DNA of 8,407 nt from Flavobacteriaceae bacterium. Its GTDB lineage: Bacteria; Bacteroidota; Bacteroidia; Flavobacteriales; Flavobacteriaceae. The stretch lies in assembly GCA_018662905.1 (NCBI GenBank), contig JABJFE010000169.1, positions 1-8,407 of the forward strand, given 5' to 3'. The translations under genes were made by a program, and so were the position numbers. Positions 1 to 7,315 of this stretch are shown here, piece by piece. Within the stretch, counting starts at the first letter, position 1. Every line of letters starts with the position of its first letter. The notes beneath the pieces are model-generated. The model searched no databases. It had not been told where the DNA came from and was given only the letters and a program-made list of their open reading frames with translations.

Positions 1-56
1 ATGAAATTAAAAATGCTATACCATTATATATTCAACTATTAAATAAAATAATTTAA
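1..56 (+). CDS. 3' end of an M20-family (ArgE-type) deacylase, partial
   Basis: The frame starting at base 3 is open from the window edge and ends with TAA at 54-56, giving 17 residues that read EIKNAIPLYIQLLNKII. The pattern of an acidic start, an Ala-Ile pair, a Tyr, and a Leu-Leu near the end resembles the final helix of M20 peptidases such as acetylornithine deacetylase. The position fits too: in flavobacterial arginine clusters an argE-like gene often directly precedes argH. The stop lies only 2 bases before the argH start, so the two genes are probably co-transcribed. With so little protein visible, the family call is an inference from a short tail plus context. A competing 13-codon frame starting with ATG at base 1 has no supporting feature. 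Confidence 0.45.
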   Translation, partial: EIKNAIPLYIQLLNKII

Positions 57-58
57 TT

Positions 59-1342
59 ATGAAACTCTGGAACAAAGAAGATAATTTAAATATTAAAATT
101 GAAAAATTCACTGTTGGCAAGGACAGGCACTATGATCTTTACTTAGCTGAATACGACATTAAGGCTACTATTGCACACGCAAAAATGTTACATAATATTA
201 AGATTTTAACTCTTACTGAACTTGGTAATATTATTTCAGAATTAAAAATAATTGATAATAATATTAAAATTGGAAAATTTACAATAGAGGATGATTATGA
301 GGATGTTCACTCAAAAATTGAATCAATACTTGTTGAAAAACTAGGGAAAATTGGTAAAAAAATTCATACTGGAAGATCTAGAAATGATCAAGTATTAGTT
401 GCAACACAACTTTATTTAAAAAATGAAATATGTGAAATAAAACTATTAACAAAAAGTTTATTTACTTCATTAATTAAATTAGCAAAAAAAAATAAAAAAC
501 TTTTACTTCCAGGTTATACTCATTTACAAGTTGCTATGCCTTCTTCTTTTGGTTTATGGTTTTCATCTTACGCAGAGTCATTGATCGATGACATTTTTTA
601 TTTAAATACTGCTTTTAAAATTAATGATCAAAATCCTCTTGGAAGTGCAGCTGGATATGGAAGTTCATTTAAAATAGACAGAGATTTTACTACAAAAGAA
701 TTAGGGTTTAATGAATTAAAGTACAATGTGATATCTTCTCAAATGAACAGAGGAAAAGTTGAAAAATCTGTCGCAATTGCCATAGGTTCTTTAGCAAATA
801 CACTATCAAAATTTTCAGCAGATATTTGTTTTTACATGACTCAGGAATTGAATTTTATATCATTTCCTGATGAAATCACTACTGGTTCAAGTATAATGCC
901 TCATAAAAAAAACCCAGATGTATTTGAATTAATTAGAGGTAAATGTAATATTATACAATCTTTAATATGTGATTTTAATTCAATTTCTATAAATCTTACA
1001 AGTGGATATCACAGAGATTTACAATTGTATAAAGGAAAAATAATAGAGTCCATTATTGATATTAAAAACTGCTTAGAAATATTTAACTATTCAATAAATA
1101 AAATTAAAATCAGAAAAAATATTTTAGATGATGATAAATACAAATATGTCTTTTCAGTTGAAAATTTAAACGAATTAGTTAATAGTGGCTATTCTTTTAG
1201 GGATGCATATTTAAAAATATCCGACGATATTAAAAATGATAACTATATTCCAAAAAAAGATTTTAATCACACATTAAAGGGAAGCATAGGAAATTTATGT
1301 CTAAAAGAAATAGAGATAAAAATGAAAAAAGCTTTCAATTAA
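59..1342 (+). CDS. argH: Argininosuccinate lyase
   Basis: ArgH cleaves argininosuccinate to arginine and fumarate in the cytoplasm, the last step of arginine synthesis. It belongs to the fumarase/aspartase superfamily and normally works as a homotetramer. The 427-residue protein starts with the expected MKLW. It carries the HTGRSRNDQ block at residues 103-111, the YTHLQ segment with the conserved His155, and the superfamily signature GSSIMPHKKNPD at 276-287, whose Ser277/Ser278 pair includes the catalytic serine of the flexible loop. It is shorter than the roughly 455-465 residues of enterobacterial ArgH, which fits the Bacteroidota form. The start follows an upstream stop by 2 bases without a Shine-Dalgarno sequence, so it probably belongs to an arginine operon entering from the left. 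The 3' end overlaps the convergent lpdA by 4 bases. All motifs are intact and identification is secure. Confidence 0.95.
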   Translation: MKLWNKEDNLNIKIEKFTVGKDRHYDLYLAEYDIKATIAHAKMLHNIKILTLTELGNIISELKIIDNNIKIGKFTIEDDYEDVHSKIESILVEKLGKIGKKIHTGRSRNDQVLVATQLYLKNEICEIKLLTKSLFTSLIKLAKKNKKLLLPGYTHLQVAMPSSFGLWFSSYAESLIDDIFYLNTAFKINDQNPLGSAAGYGSSFKIDRDFTTKELGFNELKYNVISSQMNRGKVEKSVAIAIGSLANTLSKFSADICFYMTQELNFISFPDEITTGSSIMPHKKNPDVFELIRGKCNIIQSLICDFNSISINLTSGYHRDLQLYKGKIIESIIDIKNCLEIFNYSINKIKIRKNILDDDKYKYVFSVENLNELVNSGYSFRDAYLKISDDIKNDNYIPKKDFNHTLKGSIGNLCLKEIEIKMKKAFN

Positions 1343-2733
1343 ATATGAAGTGGTCTGTTCTCAGTTGCTGCTAATGCGGCTTCTTTGATAGCTTCAGCAT
1401 AAGTTGGATGAGAATGACTCATTCGTGAAACATCTTCCGCAGAAGCCCTAAATTCCATAGCAGTTACAGCTTCTGCAATTAAATCAGCAGCTCGAGCTCC
1501 AATAATGTGTACGCCAAGAATTTCATCGGTTTTTTTATCTGCTAAAATCTTTACAAAACCATCGATATCCATACTTGCTCTTGCCCTTCCTAAAGCTCGC
1601 ATTGGAAATTGCCCAGTTTTAAATTCAATACCTTCACTTGACAATTGTTCTTGAGTTTTACCGACTGAAGCAACCTCAGGCCAAGTATATATAACGTTTG
1701 GAATTAAATTATAATTAATATGTGGTTTTTGTTTTGCTAAAATTTCTGCAACTAACACACCTTCTTCTTCAGCTTTATGAGCTAACATGGGCCCTGCAAT
1801 AACATCACCAATAGCGTATATGTTTTCAATATTAGTTTGAAGTTTATCATTTACTTCAATTTGACCTTTATTATTAATATTAATTCCAACTGAACTTAGA
1901 TTTAATCCGTCAGTGTAAGGTTTTCTTCCAACAGAAACAAGACAATAATCTCCTTCAAAATTAACATTTGATCCGTTTGAATCTTCAGCATTTACACTTA
2001 CAGAGCTATTTTCAGAAATAACTGAAGTTACCTTGTGAGATAAATAAAATTTTATTTTTTGCTTCTTAAATATTCTTAATAATTCTTTAGAAACAGCACC
2101 ATCCATAAAAGGAGTTATTTTGTCGGAATACTCAATAACCGAAACCTCTGATCCTAACCTACTATAAACCTGACCTAATTCAAGACCTATAACGCCTCCA
2201 CCAATAACTATTAATTTTCTTGGTATTTCTTTTAGTTTTAAAGCTTCGGTTGAAGATATTATTCTTTTCTTATCAATCTTTGCAAATGGTAAAGAAATTG
2301 GTTTAGATCCCGTAGCAACAATAGCATTATTAAATTTAATTTTTTCAGAACTGTTAATACTTACAGTATGACTGTCAACAAATGAACCTAATCCGTTAAA
2401 AACTCTTATCTTATTTTTTGACATCAGATAATCAATTCCTTTTGTAGTTTGATCAACAACGGAATCTTTTCTTGAAATCATTTTATTTAAATCTACTTTA
2501 ATTGAACCTTCAATTGTAATACCGTGAGTTGAAAAATTATGAACAGCTTCGTGATAATGATGTGAAGAATCTAATAATGATTTTGAAGGAATACATCCAA
2601 CATTCAAACAAGTTCCTCCCAAAGTGTTGTATTTTTCAATAACAGCAGTTTTCATACCTAACTGTGCACATCTTATCGCGCAAACATATCCACCAGGTCC
2701 TGAGCCTATAACAACAACATCAAATTGTTCCAT
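1339..2733 (-). CDS. lpdA: Dihydrolipoyl dehydrogenase (E3 component)
   Basis: This cytoplasmic flavoenzyme reoxidises the dihydrolipoyl groups of 2-oxoacid dehydrogenase complexes (pyruvate, 2-oxoglutarate, branched-chain) and of the glycine cleavage system, and reduces NAD+. At 464 residues it is full length. Domains in order: the FAD-binding GSGPGG at 10-15; the redox-active disulfide in GGTCLNVGCIPSK with Cys42 and Cys47; ATG at 140-142; the NAD-binding GGGVIGLE at 178-185; the second FAD contact IGD at 308-310 followed by LAHKAEEEG at 317-325; and the C-terminal dimer interface with the catalytic HPTYAE pair His442/Glu447. There is no N-terminal lipoyl domain. It stands alone, divergent from nhaC and convergent with argH, away from any E1 or E2 gene in view, so it may serve several complexes. 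Glutathione reductase and mercuric reductase are unlikely given the motif set. Confidence 0.95.
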   Translation of the reverse strand: MEQFDVVVIGSGPGGYVCAIRCAQLGMKTAVIEKYNTLGGTCLNVGCIPSKSLLDSSHHYHEAVHNFSTHGITIEGSIKVDLNKMISRKDSVVDQTTKGIDYLMSKNKIRVFNGLGSFVDSHTVSINSSEKIKFNNAIVATGSKPISLPFAKIDKKRIISSTEALKLKEIPRKLIVIGGGVIGLELGQVYSRLGSEVSVIEYSDKITPFMDGAVSKELLRIFKKQKIKFYLSHKVTSVISENSSVSVNAEDSNGSNVNFEGDYCLVSVGRKPYTDGLNLSSVGININNKGQIEVNDKLQTNIENIYAIGDVIAGPMLAHKAEEEGVLVAEILAKQKPHINYNLIPNVIYTWPEVASVGKTQEQLSSEGIEFKTGQFPMRALGRARASMDIDGFVKILADKKTDEILGVHIIGARAADLIAEAVTAMEFRASAEDVSRMSHSHPTYAEAIKEAALAATENRPLHI

Positions 2734-2742
2734 TTATTTTTT

Positions 2743-2771
2743 TTGTTAAAAATACAAATGTTTTAATTTAT
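2743..2771 (+). promoter_or_regulatory. Weak candidate nhaC promoter
   Basis: On the plus strand, TTG at 2743-2745 is followed after 18 bases by TAATTTAT (2764-2771), which keeps the TAnnTT core of the Bacteroidota -7 box but lacks the final TG. If used, the transcript would begin near 2777 with a leader of about 40 bases containing the inverted repeat at 2780-2799. nhaC must have a promoter somewhere in these 86 bases, since its upstream neighbour is divergent, but the exact site is poorly defined in such AT-rich DNA. Confidence 0.2.
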
Positions 2772-2783
2772 TTCATAAATCAA
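2755..2783 (-). promoter_or_regulatory. Candidate lpdA promoter (Bacteroidota type)
   Basis: On the minus strand, TTG (2783-2781) is followed after 18 bases by AACATTTG (2762-2755). This matches the Bacteroidota sigma-factor pattern TTG - about 17-23 bases - TAnnTTTG with one mismatch in the first base of the -7 box. A transcript would start about 10-20 bases before the lpdA ATG. The TTG lies inside the left arm of the inverted repeat at 2780-2799. An alternative -7 (TATTTTTA, 2754-2747) has poorer spacing to that TTG. This is a motif match only. Confidence 0.4.
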
Positions 2784-2799
2784 TTACTTTTTTAATTGA
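2780..2799. repeat. Perfect 7-bp inverted repeat in the lpdA/nhaC control region
   Basis: TCAATTA (2780-2786) and TAATTGA (2793-2799) are exact reverse complements separated by CTTTTT. The dyad is centred in the divergent intergenic region, and its left arm overlaps the TTG of the candidate lpdA promoter. It could be an operator for a dimeric regulator or a weak hairpin in the nhaC leader. Being AT-rich, it could also be chance. Confidence 0.35.
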
Positions 2800-2819
2800 A
2801 CTAATTATATATTAGCTAT

Positions 2820-4283
2820 ATGGCAAAATCAGATGAAACAAGTCAGGTTAAAATTAACTTATCATTAACTGAATCTTTATTTCCAATAATTCTACTAATT
2901 ATATTTTTATCCTTTAATGTCTATGTGTATGGTGATGATGCAATGGGGGGGTCTAATCAGTTCATATTACTTATTGGAGCTGCTGCAGGAATTGGATTAG
3001 GTCTTTTTAAAGGATTCATATTTAAAAATATGATGAGTCAAGTTGCTGAGAATTTAAAATCTGTAACAGGAGCAATAGTTATTTTACTTTTTGTTGGTGC
3101 ATTATCAGGTACATGGTTAATTAGCGGAATAATACCTTCGATGATTTATTATGGTTTAAATATTCTTCATCCATCAATTTTTCTTCCAGCATGTTTAATA
3201 ATATGTGCAATTATTTCAATAGCGACTGGAAGCAGTTGGACAACATCTGCTACAGTTGGAATAGCATTAATTGGTATTTCTAAAGCAATTGGAATACCAG
3301 TAGAAATGTCTGCAGGGGCAATTATTTCTGGAGCGTATTTTGGTGATAAATTATCTCCGTTAAGTGATACAACAAATTTAGCTCCAGCAATTTCTGGATC
3401 AGATTTATTCACTCATATAAAGTATTTAACAATAACTACAATCCCTACAATAACTATTAGTCTTTTAATATTTATTATTTTAAATTTTTATATGGTTTCC
3501 TCTGGGCCAACCGATAACACTATTTTACTTGAGGCAATTAGTCAAACTTTTAATATAACTCCTTTAATATTTATTGTCCCTTTAATAGTAATAATATTAA
3601 TTATAAAAAAAACACCGCCTATTATAGCTTTGTTTACTGGAACAATATTAGGAGCAATATTTGCCTTAATATTTCAGCAAGATATTTTAGTGCAATTATC
3701 TGATTATGATTCTTTAACGTTTGAGGGTGCTTATAGTGCTTTAATTAATTCAATAACCGTTGATACAAACATAGAATCTGGAAATTTAGAATTAAATGAT
3801 CTTTTTACAAGTGGAGGAATGCTTGGTATGATGAATACCATCTGGTTAGTGATTAGTGCTATGGTTTTTGGAGGAGTTATGGAATCTATTGGTGCATTAA
3901 GAACAATAACAACATCATTATTAAACTTAGGAAAATCAACTTTTTCTTTATTTGCAAGTACAGCTGGAAGTTGTTTAGCAATTAACCTTACAACATCTGA
4001 TCAATATTTAGCAATAGTTATTCCCGGAAAAATGTTTGAAAAAGCCTTTAAAGAAAAAAATTTAGCACCTGAAAATTTAAGTAGAACACTTGAGGATACT
4101 GGAACTGTAACATCCGTTTTAATTCCATGGAATAGTTGTGGCGCATACCAATCTAGTGTCTTGGGCGTTAGTGTATTAGATTACTTCTTTTATGCCATTT
4201 TTAATTGGTTGAGTTTCTTTATGACATTAATTGTTGCTGGATTAAATTATAAAATCAAGAAACTTGATGTTGATAAAGCTTAA
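2820..4283 (+). CDS. nhaC: NhaC-family Na+/H+ antiporter
   Basis: This inner-membrane secondary transporter is expected to expel Na+ in exchange for protons, serving pH and sodium homeostasis. The 487-residue protein is almost entirely hydrophobic, with about 11-12 probable membrane segments starting near residues 17-36 and 47-67. The family hallmarks are GSSWTT at 137-142 and GAYFGDKLSPLSDTTN at 171-186, with Asp176 and Asp183 as candidate ion-binding acids. In the second half comes LEDTGTVTSVLIPWNSCGAYQ at 424-444, with Glu425 and Asp426. Two repeat-like halves are visible, as in the ion transporter superfamily. Some family members exchange malate and Na+-lactate (MleN type), so the substrate is inferred rather than shown. 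A run of seven G at 2945-2951 encodes part of the loop after the first membrane segment. It is divergent from lpdA and separated from ftsK by 41 bases. Confidence 0.9.
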   Translation: MAKSDETSQVKINLSLTESLFPIILLIIFLSFNVYVYGDDAMGGSNQFILLIGAAAGIGLGLFKGFIFKNMMSQVAENLKSVTGAIVILLFVGALSGTWLISGIIPSMIYYGLNILHPSIFLPACLIICAIISIATGSSWTTSATVGIALIGISKAIGIPVEMSAGAIISGAYFGDKLSPLSDTTNLAPAISGSDLFTHIKYLTITTIPTITISLLIFIILNFYMVSSGPTDNTILLEAISQTFNITPLIFIVPLIVIILIIKKTPPIIALFTGTILGAIFALIFQQDILVQLSDYDSLTFEGAYSALINSITVDTNIESGNLELNDLFTSGGMLGMMNTIWLVISAMVFGGVMESIGALRTITTSLLNLGKSTFSLFASTAGSCLAINLTTSDQYLAIVIPGKMFEKAFKEKNLAPENLSRTLEDTGTVTSVLIPWNSCGAYQSSVLGVSVLDYFFYAIFNWLSFFMTLIVAGLNYKIKKLDVDKA

Positions 4284-4303
4284 TATTATTAATTATAAAT
4301 ATT

Positions 4304-4311
4304 TACTTTTG
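4304..4311 (+). promoter_or_regulatory. Candidate -7 box of a promoter for the ftsK operon
   Basis: TACTTTTG is a perfect match to the Bacteroidota -7 consensus TAnnTTTG, ending 13 bases before the ftsK ATG. The leader would be very short. No TTG lies at the usual 17-23 base distance upstream (the nearest, 4270-4272, is 31 bases away), so the promoter would have to rely on the -7 box alone. The gap 4284-4324 shows no terminator hairpin after nhaC, so read-through into ftsK is also possible. Confidence 0.45.
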
Positions 4312-4324
4312 TTAAACATTTATT

Positions 4325-6676
4325 ATGCCTAAATCAAAAAGTAAATTTAAAGAATATTTTTCTTTGACAAGAACTCAACAAATAATGTTTGGGGTTTTTT
4401 TGGTGTTATTTTCAATTATTATTTTTTCTTCATTAGTATCTTATTTTAGCACATGGAGAGCTGATCAGTCAGAACTTACAGAGTTTTTTGACAAAGGAGT
4501 AGATTCAATCAATATTGCAAGTAAGTTTGGGGCTATCATAAGTCATTTATTGATTTATTTAATGTTTGGAATTTCTTCATTTATTATTCCAATTTTACTA
4601 TTTATTTCAGGTTTAACATTATTTGTAAATGCTGACTTATCAAAACTTTATAAAAGATGGTTTTGGGGAATATTAACAATGATATGGTTTTCATTATTTT
4701 TCGGATACTACTCGACTAATTATATCTATTCAGGAAGCATAGGATTTGAAGTCAATGAATTTTTAAAAATTTATATTGGTGATATTGGTATAATTTCAAT
4801 ATTAATTTTTGGATTATTAGCATATATAGTTATCAGGATAAAAGTAACCCCTGAGTTAGTTTTTGAATTTATTAAAAAACTATATCCTAAAGTAAAGAAA
4901 GAATTAATTGATGAGAATCAAACTAATTCTAATGAATTAAATCTTTCGTTAGAGAAAAATGAAGAAGAAACTCAATCCAAGTTTAATATTAAAAGTGAGG
5001 ATCTAAAACCAACAATAGCAAATTTCTCATCTTACAACGATAATACCCTTCAAAAACCAGCTGAAAATGAAGAAAGTGAAATAAAAATTGAAATTGAAAA
5101 TAGCGAAGAAGAAGAAATACTTGACGAAGATGCTATTGCAAAAGGTTTAGTTAAAAAGTTTGGTGAATACGATCATACTTTAGAATTAAAAAATTATAAA
5201 ACTCCCTCTATTGAATTGTTAAATGAATATAATAGCGGAGGAATTATTACAATAAATGAAGAGGAGTTAGAAGAAAATAAAGAAAAAATAATTGATACTC
5301 TTAAAAATTATAAAATTGGTATTGATCAGATAAAAGCTACAATTGGTCCCACTGTTACACTTTATGAAATAATTCCTGAAGCTGGAATTAGAATCTCTAA
5401 AATCAAAAATCTTGAAGATGATATTGCTTTATCTCTAGCTGCCTTAGGAATTAGAATTATTGCTCCAATTCCAGGAAAGGGTACAATTGGAATCGAAGTT
5501 CCTAATAAAAATTCAACAATAGTTTCTATGAAGTCTGTATTAGCCTCTAAGAATTATCAAGAAGCAGAAATGGAACTTCCAATTGCGTTAGGTAAAAACA
5601 TAAGTAATGAAACCTATGTGGTGGATCTTGCTAAGATGCCGCATTTACTTATGGCAGGTGCAACTGGTCAAGGAAAGTCAGTTGGTTTAAACGCAGTTTT
5701 GACATCACTACTCTATAAAAAGCATCCGTCTGAGGTTAAATTTGTTTTAGTTGATCCAAAAAAAGTAGAACTAACATTATTTAATAAAATTGAAAGACAT
5801 TATTTAGCAAAACTTCCTGATACTGATGAAGCTATAATTACTGATAATAAAGCTGTAATTAAAACCTTGAATTCGTTGTGTATTGAAATGGATAACAGGT
5901 ATGAAATGTTAAAAAATGCTCTTTGCAGAAACATAAAAGAATATAATACTAAATTTAAACAACGAAAATTAAATCCAGATTCTGGTAATGTTTTTTTACC
6001 ATATATTGTTTTAATCATTGATGAATTCGCAGATCTAATTATGACTGCAGGAAAAGAAGTAGAAACACCAATTGCTAGATTAGCTCAGTTGGCTAGAGCT
6101 GTAGGAATTCACTTAATTATAGCAACTCAAAGACCATCAGTAAATGTTATAACAGGAATAATAAAAGCCAATTTTCCTGCAAGAATTGCATTTAGAGTAA
6201 CATCAAAAATTGATTCTAGAACCATCCTAGACAGTGGTGGAGCTGACCAATTAATAGGAAAAGGAGACATGCTATACACTCAAGGAAATGAATTAGTAAG
6301 AATACAATGTGCATTTGTTGATACACCTGAAATTAATAAAATTACAGATTTTATTGGTTCACAAAAAGCATATGCTACAGCATATGAATTACCCGAATAT
6401 ATTGGAGAAGAAAGTTCAAGTTCTTTAGACAATAACATTGAAGATAGAGATGTATTATTTAGAGATGCTGCTGAAATAATTGTAATTGCTCAGCAAGGTT
6501 CAGCATCATTATTGCAACGTAAAATGAAGTTAGGTTACAATAGGGCTGGAAGAATTATTGACCAATTAGAAGCTGCAGGAATTGTTGGAGCTTTTGAAGG
6601 TAGTAAAGCAAGAGAAGTATTAATATTAGATCTAGCATCACTAAACACTTTTTTAGAAAGTGAAAAAAACAAATGA
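4325..6676 (+). CDS. ftsK: DNA translocase FtsK
   Basis: FtsK is a septum-anchored, ATP-driven hexameric motor that pumps chromosome termini into daughter cells and activates XerCD recombination at dif. The 783 residues show the full architecture. The N-terminal membrane domain has about four segments near 20-41, 69-102, 112-130 and 149-172. A short charged, acidic linker covers about 180-280. The alpha domain lies at about 300-400. The RecA-like beta domain has Walker A GATGQGKS at 445-452 (Lys451) and Walker B VLIIDE at 562-567 (Asp566, Glu567), followed by the conserved ATQRPSVNVITG stretch. A complete winged-helix gamma domain spans about 707-768 and reads polar DNA guide sequences. The linker is far shorter than in E. 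coli, as is usual outside Enterobacteria. The gene begins with a short basic segment before the first membrane helix, supporting this start. Its TGA stop overlaps the next gene in ATGA, suggesting translational coupling. Confidence 0.96.
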   Translation: MPKSKSKFKEYFSLTRTQQIMFGVFLVLFSIIIFSSLVSYFSTWRADQSELTEFFDKGVDSINIASKFGAIISHLLIYLMFGISSFIIPILLFISGLTLFVNADLSKLYKRWFWGILTMIWFSLFFGYYSTNYIYSGSIGFEVNEFLKIYIGDIGIISILIFGLLAYIVIRIKVTPELVFEFIKKLYPKVKKELIDENQTNSNELNLSLEKNEEETQSKFNIKSEDLKPTIANFSSYNDNTLQKPAENEESEIKIEIENSEEEEILDEDAIAKGLVKKFGEYDHTLELKNYKTPSIELLNEYNSGGIITINEEELEENKEKIIDTLKNYKIGIDQIKATIGPTVTLYEIIPEAGIRISKIKNLEDDIALSLAALGIRIIAPIPGKGTIGIEVPNKNSTIVSMKSVLASKNYQEAEMELPIALGKNISNETYVVDLAKMPHLLMAGATGQGKSVGLNAVLTSLLYKKHPSEVKFVLVDPKKVELTLFNKIERHYLAKLPDTDEAIITDNKAVIKTLNSLCIEMDNRYEMLKNALCRNIKEYNTKFKQRKLNPDSGNVFLPYIVLIIDEFADLIMTAGKEVETPIARLAQLARAVGIHLIIATQRPSVNVITGIIKANFPARIAFRVTSKIDSRTILDSGGADQLIGKGDMLYTQGNELVRIQCAFVDTPEINKITDFIGSQKAYATAYELPEYIGEESSSSLDNNIEDRDVLFRDAAEIIVIAQQGSASLLQRKMKLGYNRAGRIIDQLEAAGIVGAFEGSKAREVLILDLASLNTFLESEKNK

Positions 6677-7314
6677 TGAATAAATATTTATTAATTTTTA
6701 TACTACTAATTAGCTTAAAAATAAATGCTCAAAATGATATTAGAGCAGAAAAATTATTATCAAAAGTCTCAAACAAGATTGATGCTGCAGAAAGTTATAA
6801 AATCGATTTCAAATACACACTTGAAAATAAAATGGAAGGTATTAATCAAGATGCTGATGGTACTGTATTAATTCAAGGAGATAATTATTTATTGAATTTT
6901 ATGGGAATCAAGCAAATTTGTGATTCAAAAAATATATATTCAATAGTGCCAGAAAACGAAGAAGTTATTATTTCAAGTATTGAAGAAGATGAAGATCAAA
7001 CTATAAAACCATCAAAGTTGCTTAATTTTTACCGCAAAGGTTATTTAATTCTTTGGGACAAATTTCAATCAGATTACAATAAAAAAATTCAGTTTGTAAA
7101 GTTAATACCTAGCAATTCAGATTCTGATATTGATTATTTATTAATGGGAATAAACATATCTAACAATGATATTTCAAAACTAATAGAAATTGGAAAAAAC
7201 AAAACAAAGACAATTCTTAATGTAAATTCAATTGTTTTTGATCCTGTTTTTGAAAAAGATATTTTCATTTTTAATGAAAATAATTATAAAGATTATTACA
7301 TAGAAAAATTATAA
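6673..7314 (+). CDS. lolA: LolA-like outer-membrane lipoprotein carrier
   Basis: This is a predicted periplasmic protein of 213 residues with a clear signal peptide: a short basic start, a hydrophobic core at about residues 5-15, and a cleavage site after Asn-Ala at 18-19. The mature part fits the LolA fold, an incomplete beta-barrel that carries lipoproteins from the inner to the outer membrane. It has an N-terminal helix, a strand pair ending in ADGTVLIQGDNYLL (61-74), alternating strands, and a SKLLNFYRKGY helix-turn segment typical of Bacteroidota LolA-like proteins. Its place between ftsK and the LptF/G permease supports the call. Two ATGs are possible (6673 and 6676). The first overlaps the ftsK stop as ATGA, and the second would start exactly on the last base of that stop. 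Sequence similarity within LolA is low, so the client (lipoproteins or another lipid) is inferred. Confidence 0.8.
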   Translation: MMNKYLLIFILLISLKINAQNDIRAEKLLSKVSNKIDAAESYKIDFKYTLENKMEGINQDADGTVLIQGDNYLLNFMGIKQICDSKNIYSIVPENEEVIISSIEEDEDQTIKPSKLLNFYRKGYLILWDKFQSDYNKKIQFVKLIPSNSDSDIDYLLMGINISNNDISKLIEIGKNKTKTILNVNSIVFDPVFEKDIFIFNENNYKDYYIEKL

Positions 7315-7315
7315 A

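Noticed and set aside
907..913. A-AAA-AAC slippery heptamer in the argH catalytic loop
   Set aside because: It matches a -1 frameshift site in frame, but encodes the conserved Lys-Lys-Asn with ordinary AT-rich codons, and no stimulatory hairpin or sensible alternative product was seen.
1328..1335. AAAGCTTT palindrome at the argH 3' end as a terminator
   Set aside because: The palindrome has no loop or sufficient stem length, and lies inside the coding sequence; it is not a plausible terminator.
2742..2758. Small inverted repeat TTTGT-N7-ACAAA before lpdA
   Set aside because: Only 5-bp arms in AT-rich DNA, and it coincides with the candidate -7 region; too weak to call as an operator.
3167..3412. 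81-codon minus-strand open frame inside nhaC
   Set aside because: It lies wholly within a well-supported antiporter gene, antisense to its most conserved motifs, and its translation shows no recognisable domain. It is a shadow frame.
4281..4303. AT palindromes after nhaC as a terminator
   Set aside because: Only short A/T self-complementary stretches with no GC stem are present; such patterns are expected by chance in this composition.
5800..6018. 72-codon minus-strand open frame inside ftsK
   Set aside because: It lies antisense to the FtsK motor domain, with no promoter or family resemblance. It is a shadow frame.
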